From: Botryosphaeria dothidea
Taxonomy: Eukaryota; Ascomycota; Dothideomycetes; Botryosphaeriales; Botryosphaeriaceae
NCBI GenBank assembly: GCA_011503125.2
Contig: WWBZ02000033.1
Location: forward strand, 2,480,001 to 2,544,000
DNA length: 64,000 nt
Direction: 5' to 3'
The position numbers and the translations under genes are program-made. The notes beneath the pieces were generated by a model that saw only the letters and a list, made by a program, of their open reading frames with translations, was not told where the DNA came from and made no database searches. Of this stretch, positions 20,776 through 32,651 are shown one piece after another (positions within the stretch are counted from its first letter, which is position 1; every line of letters begins with the position of its first letter).

Positions 20776-23506
20776 TCAGACCTCGAAGCCGGCTCCGTTG
20801 TGATTATTGAAAATGTGTTCGTCATGGTCGTTGCTTGGGAGAACGCCGCTCATGCGCTCCGTCCGCGTCGGCGGCTCAACGTTGTCCCAGTTCGGATCCT
20901 GCAATCTGTCGTCCTCCTCCATGCCCTCATACTCGCGCCCGCCGAAATGGTCGTCGATGTGGCTGTCATCCACAAACGTGAAACCCTTAAAGTTTGCTTG
21001 CACGGTCGGAGACAGAGGTGTCGAGGCAGGGTTCAGTCCAGAGGCCAGCGCAGCAGCCCGTGCATTAAGCGAAGTTGCCTGGTTCAGTGCGTTCGTGAAC
21101 TCGGGGTCAAAGTTGGACGTGTCCAACTCAGACTTGAGCTTCGGCTTGAACGGCGGGACAAGGTTCTTCTTGGACAGGGCATCCCAGTCGATGTCAGCGA
21201 AGAACGGGTGCGCCTTAAGCTCCTCTGCATCGCGGTTCGCGCCGAGGCGATGCTTGGGGTTCCGGTTGAGCAGTCCCTTGACGAAATTGCGGCCCTCGGT
21301 GCTGAGCGCATCGCGAGGGAAACGCACCTTGCCGAACGCGATGTTCTTGTACATCTGCTGCGTATCCTCGGCGTAGAATGGGCTCCACCCGCAGCACATT
21401 TCGAAGACAAGAACACCGAGCGACCAGAAATCCACCATCTTCGTGTATCCATGCTCGTCCAACAAGACTTCGGGCGCGAGATATTCGGTTGTACCGCAGA
21501 AGGTGTTGGTCGTATCGTTCTCCGTCAGGTTTGCCTTCGAGAGACCAAAATCGCAAAGAGCAATGTGTCCGTTGGCGTCCAAGAGGATGTTCTCCGGCTT
21601 CAAGTCTCTGTACACAATGTCGTGCTCGTGAAGATGCTGCAGAGCAAGGATGAGCTCAGCAATGTAGAACTTGGCACGTGCTTCATTGAAGCGGCCCTCC
21701 TTCTGCAGATGCCAGAAAAGCTCGCCACCAGACATGTAGTCTGTGACAAGGTACAGATCTGTCGGTGTTTGGAAGGAGAACTTAAGGCCCACAATGAAGG
21801 GTGAATCGGCCATGGCAGTCCGGACGAGAATGTTGCGCTCTCCCAACGTGTGGGCGACCTCCTTCTTCTGCACGATAACCTTTTTGGAGAGAACCTTCAT
21901 GGCGTAGATACGACCAGTATCCTTCTTGCGAACCTGGAAAACCTGGCCAAACGTGCCCTTTCCAATGAGCTTCAAGATCTGGAAGTCTTCCGGCCCATAA
22001 TGCTTCTTCTCGACCTTCTGGAAGTTGACCCGGAGGTGGATTTCGCCCGTCACATAGTCCTGCTCGCCCTCTCTGGGTTCGAGGTGGAACCAAGCGTCGA
22101 GCGGCTTCTCGTACTCAACCAAATTAGGGCAGAAGCGGACGTGGCCGAGGAAAGCCTCATTGCTGGACTTATCGTAAACCGAAACATCAATCTCAGCGTG
22201 GTCTCCAACGACGTCACTGTTGTGAATGATTAGTGGGATAAGAGTGGGGGATGGGCGGAGGCAGCGCTTACAAAACTGCGTTGTGGTCCCACTTCGGGTC
22301 GCTGATCTCATCCCGTTCCCGTGTCTCCTGGGGATTCCATCCGTGGTTACTGCTCTGCCTGCTCCTCATTGGAATGGCCATCGGTCTTCCAGAGTCGCTA
22401 TCCGTGCGCATCATAGCCATGGCTCCTCTCGGTGGCTCCTCTCCCTTCTTCGGACCATCTGAAATATCTTCTGCCCACTGGAATTGGCAGACCACATACG
22501 GGTCGACGCTGGGACGCAGTCCTCGGCCTTCAGTGATAGAGACAGACAACTTGCCCTTGGGGGCCACGACAGCAGTGCTGGAGGCGCCATTCGAGCCGCT
22601 GCTCCGGGCAGACTGCGATGGATTAGAGGTAACCTTTCCTTCCTGGGATTGGGTCCTTGGCGTTTGAGGTGGAGTGTTCTGAGCACGCGCCGCGTTTTCA
22701 GTTAGCGTCTTGCACTCCTCATGCGATGATGATTCTGTAGGACGCCGGGAAGCGGAAGGGGTGGCAACAACAGTGTGAGAAACAGTGGTCGGCGGATTGC
22801 TTGGGACAGTGCTCGAGGGGGTCGAGATGTGTGCAGCAGGAACAGGAGTCGTGGTAGTGATGCTAGACACGGGATTGGAGTTCGCGAAGGTGTAGCGTCG
22901 CGGGGTGTTGTTCTGCTCTTCCGCGGACTGCGAGCGGGGAGGGGTAGGTGCCCCGCTCGCCTGTGCATTCTCGTCCTTGCTCACTCTGTGCAGAGACGAA
23001 GCGGACGAAGCTGGAGGTGTGGGGTAGGAGAAGGAAGAAACATCGCCCTTGCTAGCCGGCGCCTGGGCCGAAGCCGCATCCAGCCGCTCGTGTGGCAGCA
23101 GTGGAGGGGACTCATCCTCGCCACTCAGCTGTCTGCTGGGCGAGCTGGGCGCAGTGGGCAAAGCGCCAGCGCCGACCTGCGCGTCGGAGGCGCAACTCGC
23201 GTCGGCGCGTCCGTCAGGTTGTGCAGCAGGGCTCTGGAAGGGCTCTTGGGAGGGCTCTTGGGAATCTGAGGGCTGTGCAGATGCAGAGGGGCCGGACAGC
23301 GACAGGCGGGGGCGGAAGACCGAAGGAATCGAGGGGAGAGAGGAACGAACCTGGCCAAAGTAGCTGAGGATGCCTGGCTGTCGCTTGTCGGTCGGGTCCG
23401 GGCGTGGTGTTGCGGCGCCCGGAGGCGTGGACGAGTTGGAGCCGATGTGGTCATGATCGTCATCGCCGACTTTGCTGTGAACGGCAAGACGGTTAGCAGA
23501 CGGCAT
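20776..23506 (-). CDS. SCH9: AGC protein kinase Sch9 (C2 domain + kinase)
   Basis: Sch9 is the fungal S6-kinase-like target of TORC1 and links nutrients to ribosome production, stress and lifespan. Exons are 23506-22272 and 22216-20776 (55-base intron, GTAAGC...CAACAG), giving 891 residues if translation starts at 23506. A serine/proline-rich N-terminus is followed by a C2-like domain from about 318 (GKLSVSITEGRGLRPSVDPY) to about 475. The kinase domain, about 490-750, has GKGTFGQVF, Lys519 in YAMKVL, YRDLKPEN (Asp616), CDFG (Asp634) and the activation loop TFCGTTEYLAPE (Thr650, PDK1-type site). The hydrophobic motif FKGFTF (Thr about 825, TORC-type site) lies in the tail. All catalytic residues are intact. 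An upstream in-phase exon may replace the first 11 residues; see the separate entry. Confidence 0.94.
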
Positions 23507-23785
23507 GGCTGAGAGAGGCCAGCGGCGGGGTTGTGGTGGAGCGGTGCGGGCAACTGGGGAGCGGAGCGTGATATCGAGGTGATGGCAGCGCGCAGTCTAT
23601 TTCAAGAAAGCCGTGTGTAACACGATTGGACGGGCGAGTACTCGTCGAAAATCGAACGACCCTCGTCCTCTTGCGCAGCCAGCTCGGCCCGATCGGTGCT
23701 GGCGCGAAAGGCTGGCGGGCAAGCAAGCGAGCGCGCGCCCCAAAGACCAAGATTGGGGATGCACAGGAACCGTGGGTGCACTCAC

Positions 23786-24204
23786 CTCTGCATCATGGCC
23801 TGGCGCAGCAGGTCGGTGGCCGCGCTGCCGTGCTGTTCGTGCGTGGCCATTTGGGTCGTCCAATGCCGCGGCGGACGCGGAGGGCGAGGGAATCGGGGCG
23901 CTGCTGGTGCTGGCGCAAGTGAAGCTGCCACTGGTGCTGTTGGGCCCGGCGAGGCGGCGTCGTAGATCAGCGTCGGTACGGCGCTCAGCGACTTGGTGCT
24001 CTGCAGATGGTGCCCCGGGCGGCGGATGCGTGATGCGCTCAGTCGTCGGGATAACGGGCGTGGTATGCGAAGTGGAAGGTTTTCTGCGCTCGCTGCTGGT
24101 GCTTGTGCGGCCGGGCGCTCATTTGCAGTGTGAGGGCGGGAGGGCGGTGCAGAATTCGAGGACGCGGGCGACGTCGCGGCTTTGAGTACTAATGAGAGCG
24201 TCAT
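23786..24204 (-). CDS. SCH9: Candidate alternative 5' exon of SCH9
   Basis: Upstream of SCH9 on the same strand an open frame ends in ATDLLRQAMMQ followed at once by a strong donor (AG|GTGAGT, donor at 23785). SCH9 contains an acceptor (TTCACAG|CAAAGTC) at 23474, just before the conserved VGDDDHDH. Splicing these joins in phase 2 and would give ...DLLRQAMMQ-SKVGDDDHDH, bypassing the ATG at 23506. The start could be the ATG at 23850 (short form) or 24204 (long form, with an arginine- and serine-rich stretch). The evidence is splice signals and phase only; expression is not shown. Confidence 0.5.
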
Positions 24205-25260
24205 CTTTGCTCGCTCGCGTGGCAGCCCGCCGGCAAGAAGGCCCAGCAGGAGGCGCACCAGGCCGTGCGCACGCCAGGAAAGACTAGGAGGCGCGCTCCA
24301 GCAAATGTCCGAGTCGCGATAGCAGGCCCGCCGATTGGGCAGGGCGGGTGCAAGGTTCGACGGTGGGGCTGGTTCGCTGGGCGTTTTCGGTGATGAGAAG
24401 AGGCAGCCCGCAAGCAAGTGCGCTGCTCCTCTCCACCAGGCCGCCGATAGCGTAAGAAACACTGGCGCGCAAGACGCCTGAACCAACGCGCACCTCCACC
24501 GCTTATGCAGGGTGAGGCCCGCATTTACACCGCTTCCCCCTTTGCATTGCCAGCGCCGCCAGCAGTGACTTCACACGCCTCACACGCCACCCGCTTTGGG
24601 CCACCATGCCAGAGCCCAGCACCAGCACGACGCGCCCGTCGCGCAGCTCGCCTGCGTACTCTGTTCTGACCGGTGCTCGCCGCGCCGCAAATCAAGGAGG
24701 CTGCCTGCCATCCTGTCACCCCATCGTCTTCATGGGTTGCACGGTAGCGCAGATCGTCAACTTCGCCGTGTACGAGGATAGCCTGCAGCTAGCCCAGCCA
24801 GCCGCGCACCAGCAGCCAGCAGCCAGCAGCAGAGCAGTCAGCCAGGCTGCCAGGCTGCCTGCCTGCGCTCCACTCCTGCCGTCGAGTGACTCGACCGCGT
24901 GAGGACGACGGGTGTTTGTCGTGCTGGCCTCCTGCAGGATACGCGCTGCACCCGTCCGGACTATGACGTCCGGGAAACCCACCGGCATGTGAAATCGCGA
25001 GTAATAAGGCATCGTGAACCGCCCAGCCGGTGGCGCTGCCACCGGGATAGCGCCCGGCCAGTCACCTATCTTATCTGATCGTCTCCCGCACGCTTACGGC
25101 TTAGCGCCAGGGCTTGTTTTTCGGTGACTAAGCATACCGACCAGAGATGCTGGGCAGCCGCGTAGCTCCATCAGCACCACGCGCGCGAGCGAAGGGACCA
25201 ACACCATCGCGAACGCCCGCGCATCGCGCTTCACCTACGAGCCAACTCACTACAGCCGCA
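24205..25260. other. Divergent intergenic region SCH9 / RSC7
   Basis: About 1.05 kb of GC-rich head-to-head sequence, expected to hold both promoters. A run of AGC/CAG-like repeats is visible near 24790-24870. No coding frame could be supported. Confidence 0.55.
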
Positions 25261-26988
25261 ATGCCTCCCCGTCGGTCGCGCGCAGCTGCCGCTGCTTCTA
25301 CCCCCATCAGTACGGTCGTCGCCGCCTGGCAGATCTTTTCATAGCTGACCGTGCTACAAGGAACTCCCACGCCCGCCGTCGCTGAGTCTGACGCAGACGC
25401 GCAAGAGTCGCAAGACGAGACCCCCGCCGAGCAGGACGGAGATGACGGTGTTGCCACACCCGCGCAAGACCCGGACGATGAGGCCGAGGCCGAAGCAGAG
25501 CCAGATCCGCCGTCAGAACGCTCTTCGCCTGTCGTCCAGCAATTTCCACGCAAACGTCGCCTAGGACGCCCGCCCAAGAACCGTCCGCCAGACTGGGACA
25601 ATGCCGATTCAAACAATGACAACGATTCGCAAAGAGGTACTCCGGCCAAGCGCCGTCGTGGTCGTCCTTCAACCGGCGGCTTCAGAGGACGGCCCAGAGG
25701 AGGACCGTCGCACGTCACGCGCGTACCCATAGACAAGGAAGGTAATCTCATGGACGTTGTGGATGATGAGGTCGCGCTGCCAGAGGATCCGGAAGGAGAG
25801 CAGAAAGTTGATAAATTGGGCAACCTGAAGGGCGGCAGAGATTACCGCGTTCGTGTCTTCACCATTACCGGCCGAGGAGACAGGCTGTACATGTTGTCCA
25901 CAGAACCAGCAAGATGTTGCGGCTTTAGGGACAGTTATCTGTTCTTCACAAAGCACATGCAACTCTACAAGATCATCGTCAATGAGGATGAGAAGCGTGA
26001 TCTGATCGACCGTGAGATCATCCCGCATTCTTATAAAGGACGTGCCATCGGTGTGGTCACCGCACGTTCCGTCTTCAGAGAATTTGGTGCACGTATCATC
26101 ATCGGTGGGAGGCGAATCATTGATGATTACTACGTCAAGGCTGCTCGGGAGAGGGGTGATGTCGAGGGAGAAATTGCGGACCCGAATGACCGGCTTCCTC
26201 CCCCGGGTGAGCCCTACAACAAGAACCAATATGTCGCATGGCATGGTGCCAGTGCGGTCTACCATACTGGTGGCCCTAGCGTTCCGATGCCCAACGGCAA
26301 AGCTGTTCCCGGAAAACGGAGAATCAACATCACGTCAGCCAACTGGCAGTTCGAACACGCACGGGCAGCGAGGTAAGACGCTTACTTATATCACCTCTTT
26401 AAAATCGTACTAAGCTTCTACAGCCGATTCAATTCAGCCCTTGTGGCTGCTCGCCGTACAAATGTGGAGGGTATCTATGATGCTCACACCAATCAGTTGC
26501 ACTTCCCCAAAATCATGCAGCCGACCCATGCACGTTGGGAAGAGTTGCCTGTAGCAGACGACGACTTGGATTATGAAGACATCAATTCGAAAGGAAAAAT
26601 CACCAACGGAACTTCAGGTCTCACCAATGGCGTCCACACAAACGGATCTACCAACGGAACCGTGTCCGCACCAAAATCCAAGAAGACAATTTTCGGTTCG
26701 GTTCCAGGCGTCATTGCTCGTAACTTCTTGGTCACCGATACCTACTTCGAGAGTGCACCAGCTACTGGAGCAGGGGTACCTGGCCCTGACGGTGATTTCC
26801 ACGACGTGGGTGTTAACGGTCTCCCAAATGTGAACGATGAGATTCTTGCTGAATTGCCTCCCGAATGCCTGAAGGCGCTGGAAGAAGCCAAGGAGAAGGA
26901 GCAAGAATGGAAAAGCAGGTGGAACAGCGAAGCAGTCGATGGTTCCAGAAAAGAACTCAAGATAGGCTTCACGGGAGTGCCAGTCTAG
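25261..26988 (+). CDS. RSC chromatin-remodelling subunit Rsc7 (Npl6/Swp82 family)
   Basis: Rsc7 is a non-catalytic subunit of the RSC nucleosome remodeller in the nucleus; its paralogue Swp82 serves SWI/SNF. Exons are 25261-25309, 25361-26372 and 26424-26988, giving about 541 residues (yeast Npl6 is about 435). The first exon encodes MPPRRSRAAAAASTPI. A long acidic region follows, with basic AT-hook-like pieces (KRRLGRPPKNRP and KRRRGRPSTGGFRGRPRGG). The conserved Rsc7/Swp82 domain runs from about 176 (RDYRVRVFTITGRGDRLYML) through REFGARIIIGGRRIIDDYY to the spliced SRFNSALVAARRTNVEGIYD. Introns are 51 bases each with GTACGG and GTAAGA donors. The C-terminal part has NGxTNG repeats and is probably disordered. 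The family call is firm; which of RSC or SWI/SNF it serves is not decided by sequence. Confidence 0.9.
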
Positions 26989-29900
26989 GCTGCCCATCAT
27001 GCAAGCTACGCGGTCTTATCTTCTGGTGCTTTGGGTATAGGCGGACTAGCTTTTTGGCGTTTCAAAATAGTCGGCGATGAAAAGAGACCCCTTTTTTGCT
27101 CATGAACGGTCATCAATATCCACAGGAAAGGAGGCGATGTACAATATGAAATGTTCTTTTTGCTTTCGATAAGAATGATGGTCCAGAAAAACATTTGAGA
27201 TGAGTCCAGAGAGAGATTACGCAACAACGGCACTAATAAATGATAGACTTCAGGCACAAAAACAGATAAGAAAAGACCTGCATTCATGACTGGTTTTCGT
27301 CTCATCTGATATCATCGAGTGTGGACGCACTATATGCCGGCATGGGTGGACCTCAATCATGCTAAAAGGCTAAGGAAGGGAATTCTGGAAAACAGTTATC
27401 GTCTGAGTCGATGAAGTCCGTAGTGAACCCGCAACTCAATGATCGTTGAGGGCGTGGAAGAACACATGGTACACGGTAGATCCATTCATTTCACCACTCG
27501 CCCTTTCTCTCTGTATGTGTGGATGACGAGACCCTACGAGGGAATATTCTCACTTCGCTCCCACTACGGCTCACCATGGTACCCCAAAATTCCTACACAA
27601 GACCCCTCTAGGCGGCCCATCTTTACCCAAATCTAGCAACTGACCTGCATCATCTACAAATCCTCATTTGTGTAGGAAGACTTCCACTACCTGCCCCTGG
27701 CTCCATGTCCTAGATTGCCACCTCATCCCCTGTCCCAAGAATGTCATACGAAATCGCCCTCACCCCTCATCTCTCGCTCCCAAATCATGATGGCGGTAAG
27801 TTACATGCGTGTCGATGAGTCGCAGTATACCCACAATCTTATCGGTTGCATGGTGGAAAATGCATTGGCAGCTGGGCAGAGACTTGGCAAGCAACTCCTT
27901 GCGATCCTCCTACCTCCTTCGGTCCATAAGTAGTCTTAACAAAAGATTAAGGAGAAAGTAGCTGCTGAACTAAGTGCAACTTTTGTATGTCTGACCACAT
28001 CGGTTTGTTAATTCAACCATGCTAATGACATCATCAACTTCTCGGTCTCTGCGGCGCTGGCACACCGTATAGCACTCTAGATAGTCCAACCCAGGGCTAT
28101 CCTATTAATTATACTAAGAGATTGACGCTACTAGAGTTGGTTTAGTTAGTTTGAAAGAAGATTAGGGTGATGGCAGGAGTACGGTGATGGCAATATTGAG
28201 GTGATTGTAAGGTCAAAGTAGTAGTAAGGTCGATGCAATGACTAGGTCAGAGTAACAGCAAGGTTTGACAGTTATATTATTAGACCTCATGCTGTCAATG
28301 GAGGTGGCTATCTGTTTCTATGTTGAGGAGGCGCAAAGGGAAGAAAAGCGTTGTGCCTTCGTAGTGTGGTTGAGCGGAGCCATGCTGGTGGTCAGGGACG
28401 GGTACGTTGTGGAGAAGAGGCGAGAAGTAAAGCAGTCATTCTGAAAGTCTCGACGTAGACTTGTCGGTTCGCCGGTTGGGTCTAGAACTGGGTGAATACT
28501 ATGCAAGTAACCTTTTAGCACAGAGTTGTAGGAAACCGCTTCTCCGCTGGCTTCTCCAATGCTTCACAAGGCGATCATGCAGACAAAATCTTTATAGCGT
28601 ATGTGATTAAATTCGGTGGTTGAAGCCAGATATATATGCTCAAGTAGGTAGCAGAGACAGGCGTAGTCAAGATAAAGCGGAGTGCTGTGATCTTCCAGCG
28701 TCATAATCATATACTATTACCTTACCCTTCATGGCAACATGAACTTGATCTATTGGGCTAGATGTATGATACATTTACAAAAGGCTGTCGAAGATAGCAT
28801 TGGGAACACGCCCATGTCCAGAGTGGATTTTCTTTTTTACAATGAGCAAGGCCTAAAGCACAGCTCCTCCCCACATTTTCCGGCATGTCTTCGATGACAT
28901 GCCTACCATCCACCACCCCTCATTCGGATGCTGACTGCCAAGGAGGATGATACCGTATATACCACCCACTGGTTCCTATTAACTCGGAGGCGTCACCAAC
29001 TCGGCTCAGGTGATCTATCGACACGACAAGCACCACCACACCAAGAGCGCACCCTCCAAATGGAGTTCCGGAGATTGTCTGTCCACGAGAGGAAGCAACC
29101 AGCCACACACGACATACCCACCCGACGTCTTCCGGATGAACGCTCCCAAAGAGATAGAGCCACTCAGACAGTCACACTTGCCCCCACCCCGCTGCATTCC
29201 TGCCCGACAGTGTTCATTCTCCCACATAATGTAACGGGCAAACTCGATTCCCGCATAAGCACGCGGAACACACTCCCGACTGTGGGATGATCCGAACGGG
29301 ATGCCCACCTTACTGCGCCTCTGACCCCTCCTCCCCTCATCTGCCCATGGAACGACATCACCGTGCAGTTGCGAGCCACGGGTGGGGGGACAAGAAAAAA
29401 ACTTCGCCCTCAGCAACGGGATTTGCCCCGCAGTAAGATGAGCATGGGCTCAAGGTAACACAGTGGGCGACCGAAGCAAAGCAGCATAGGAAGAACGCAC
29501 TAGGTTGGTTAGAGAGAGGCGGAGTCGGACGCACAGACGCTACCAGTCAGTCGTACTCTGGTGGTTCGGTAAAGGCAAGGAAAGGCATGAGCCGACCGAA
29601 GGGTTCCCTGGAGGCTTAGCACACACATCACACAAATACGGAAACCCAAAATACCAACTTCCTTCTTGCCCGTCAGGCACACTGCAAAACGGCGATTGTC
29701 TATGATGGATACGAAGAGGCAAAGGCCTCGGTTCGAGAAAGATCAAGAAACACTCTCAAACGCGCCTTGTCCTTTCGGTAGAAGTGATCGTACCCTTTCG
29801 CCTTGGAAGATTCCGTTCGGAGATGAAAAACGTTTGGTGATTCAATGTCTCTGAAACGCGACGCACTTACCCTCTCCCTACGTCTCTCGCACCACCATAT

Positions 29901-31223
29901 TCAGATAGAGAGGAGCACCGGAGTAACGGCACCGGCCTGATATTGGCCCGCGGCCCAGACCATGCAACATCCGCCTACGTCACATGCAAAATCACGAGAG
30001 AACGGAATCAAGGGATGGTGTTGTGCGTTGTGCTTTCGCTGTTTGGTGCCAGCAGAAAGTCAAAGAGGATTTTTGTGTTCGTATTTTTCCTTTGGAGCAA
30101 TCTGTCTTTATCGGATAAGTTTTTTATCGTTTTTTTCTGTTTCTTTGAAGAGAATGAACCCAATCCGACCCCAAGCATCTGCGTCAAACGTACGCAACTG
30201 TAATGCCGTCACCGTGTTGATAATGTGTTCCAGAATTAATCCCGACCAATGAAATAGGAGAGAAGCCGAAAAAACAATTGGGCTCTGTGGTTTGGGTATT
30301 TGCAACGCGCAGTAGTCTGTAGGATGAAAGCCCTTCTCCGGCAACCATCGGATGCCATTAATTACAAAAAAAAGCAGAATGAACCAAAGCCTCCGGCCAT
30401 GCAAAACTCGGTGTCGCTCTTCGGGTCCACGAATAAAGGGAGAATCTCGAATCGAAGTAAAGTCGTAAACGTTTAGAAGGGGTAAAGGCTGAAGGTATCA
30501 ATCAGGGTCGCCCGGGGTATGAAGGAATGGGGTGGTCCCACACTCGTGTCGCGGGGCCGGCGACCATCTGCGAGGTAGAAGAAAAGAGAGCCAGAGCGGC
30601 GCTTGCCGTGGTTGAGCCTAGCCCAAACTTGGCAGCGAAGCGCGGCGCGAAGGTGCAGAGTTTTAAAAGCGCAAGAATGCTCCCGACGATACCCCGAAAG
30701 CAAAAAAACAAGAAATCCAGCCAACACCCCCTGCCAGTAATGCCCCCGCCAGCCAAGTCCGTAGTCTAGTCGCTGAAGCATTCAACAAAATAAGAAAAAA
30801 GAATGCTGCGGGAATTGATGCAGCAACTGAGAAAATGGAAACTTCATCAAGGAAATCTATGCACACCAGAAGTGATTTCGGGGCGGATGCAGTGTTGTCG
30901 TCAAAAACCAATCGGAGGTGGAACGTGTGCCGCGAGGGCAACAGGATATCCGAAGTGTAGATCCGCATCCGCTGGAGCGTGTCTTCGTCGAGGGAACAGG
31001 CGAAAAGAATCCCCAAGATGTACAGGGAGAAAGGACTAATAAGAGGATCCGGAAATGCGCAAAGTGCTTTTGTGTGACAATCCTCCCGAACTTTTCAATG
31101 CCAATTCGGTGCAAACCAGAAAAAAAGAAAAAAGGACACCCGCCTGAAGCGTGTTGACAGACGTCAGACGCCAGACATGGGAAGGTCAGAAACCAACCAA
31201 GGGTGATGTCAAATGGGTTACAT
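26989..31223. other. Long convergent intergenic stretch (4.2 kb), no supported gene
   Basis: This lies between the stops of RSC7 (plus) and the cyclin gene (minus). The part from about 27.9 to 28.9 kb is clearly more AT-rich than its surroundings and has short degenerate AAGGTC-type repeats (about 28208-28272), possibly a decayed repeat. The rest has only short overlapping frames with no family resemblance. I found no tRNA box pair, snoRNA or transposase. Confidence 0.55.
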
Positions 31224-32651
31224 TTAACCCGCGACCGACTGGGGACCGAATCCAGGGGCCATGAAGTACGATGGGTGCTGACGCGCACAATACAGGCAGT
31301 TGCAACCAGCTCCGTGACCACCCCACATGTGCTGGCCATAGTGAGCGTACGCCGATGGAGTGAACATAGGCGCCGGTTCCTGAGGGCTAGGCAGCTGGTG
31401 AAACGGAGGGAAGCCGAAAACGCTGCGACGTGCGTATCCGTCCGGAGGTCCCCAGGTACCGGGACCGCCGTAATACTCCGGAGTTGTGGGTCCGGTGTGC
31501 GGAGCAGAGCCAGGAGATCGCTCGGTCGCAGAACGTGAGACGTGCCAAGGGTCGAACTGTGTGTAGCCAGGCGTGCCCTGCTGAGAGAACGAGTCGCACG
31601 AAGAAAGCGACTTGGCGTACGTGCACTGGTTAGACACGGGCGAGGGCAGCTTGGGCATCGAGCGCAAGTGGTTGAGGTTGCCCTGAACCCTGGTATCGAT
31701 GGGAGCCAACTTGGTCGTGTTTGCAGCGCGAGCGGCAACACTAGCCTCGTACTCCTTCCAGTGGTCGAGCCAAGAGTTGAACCCGCGCGACTCGGTCGGG
31801 TCGCGGTGCAGGTTGTAGCCGAGGGAAAGGAGCCAGTCCCTCTCGAGCTGATTGAGTTCCGTCACGGGGATGCCACTGACCTCAGACCACGATCGGTTGA
31901 TGAAGGTGTTGTCATCGAGGAACTTGCTGCCCAGCATCAGGGCAGTAGTGAGGAACCTGTACAGCTGCGAATCGCTACTCTTGAAAGGCGAGCCCGTGGA
32001 GAGCATGTCCATGCGGATCGACAAGTAGTTCATGCTGAGCAGAATCGTCGCGGAAGGGAGACGCGTCGCGCAGAGGACTTGGTGGACCCATTTCCGGAAA
32101 GACGGAGGTGAGGGACGACCTGGTTGGATGCTTCGCATGAGGTCAATATCTGCTAAGCAGATCGGGGACTTGAAGAGAGCATACATTCCCTGTGCCATTT
32201 CAGACACGAAATCCGTCATTGTCTCCATGTCGTAGTCGAGCTTGGCGGAGACGCCGCCGACGGGCTTCTCCTCCTTCATGTGCGAATCAACGCGCTGCTG
32301 CTCGTGCTGGATCTGACGGTGCATCTCCATTTCGGGCATGGGAAGAGGGAGGAGAGGCGCGCCAACGGACTCGAAGTAATGAGGCGGCTGAAGGCTGGAC
32401 GTATTGGTGCTCTGGTAGGCGCCATGCTGTGGGTACATGATTGACTGGGGAGCCATGGCGGAATTGTGGCCGTAGCGCTCTGTGAAGTCGTAGCGGTGGT
32501 CTTCGTGGCTTGCGATGCCGTGCTGAGCAGAGTAGGGGTTCTGCTGCTGATACTGCATACCTCCACAGCCGTTGCTGTTGTAGCTGGGAATGAACTCAGG
32601 CGGCGAAAGAGGTAGCTGCCGAGGCATCGGTGGGCGGTAGAAGGACGGCAT
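31224..32651 (-). CDS. Clg1-type cyclin (Pho85-class cyclin partner)
   Basis: This intronless gene of 475 residues encodes a cyclin of the group that includes yeast Clg1, which binds the kinase Pho85. The cyclin box lies at about residues 183-281: FRKWVHQVLCATRLPSA, LLSMNYLSIRMDML, LTTALMLGSKFLDDNTF and the diagnostic NRSWSEVSGIPVTELNQLE. The N-terminal 130 residues are rich in Gln, Tyr, Pro and His. The C-terminus is Pro/Gly-rich and ends with a small Cys/His cluster (GCNCLYCARQH) of unknown meaning. I chose the ATG at 32651; the frame continues upstream only to a TTG. Family-level confidence is high; the kinase partner is inferred. Confidence 0.88.
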   Translation of the reverse strand: MPSFYRPPMPRQLPLSPPEFIPSYNSNGCGGMQYQQQNPYSAQHGIASHEDHRYDFTERYGHNSAMAPQSIMYPQHGAYQSTNTSSLQPPHYFESVGAPLLPLPMPEMEMHRQIQHEQQRVDSHMKEEKPVGGVSAKLDYDMETMTDFVSEMAQGMYALFKSPICLADIDLMRSIQPGRPSPPSFRKWVHQVLCATRLPSATILLSMNYLSIRMDMLSTGSPFKSSDSQLYRFLTTALMLGSKFLDDNTFINRSWSEVSGIPVTELNQLERDWLLSLGYNLHRDPTESRGFNSWLDHWKEYEASVAARAANTTKLAPIDTRVQGNLNHLRSMPKLPSPVSNQCTYAKSLSSCDSFSQQGTPGYTQFDPWHVSRSATERSPGSAPHTGPTTPEYYGGPGTWGPPDGYARRSVFGFPPFHQLPSPQEPAPMFTPSAYAHYGQHMWGGHGAGCNCLYCARQHPSYFMAPGFGPQSVAG

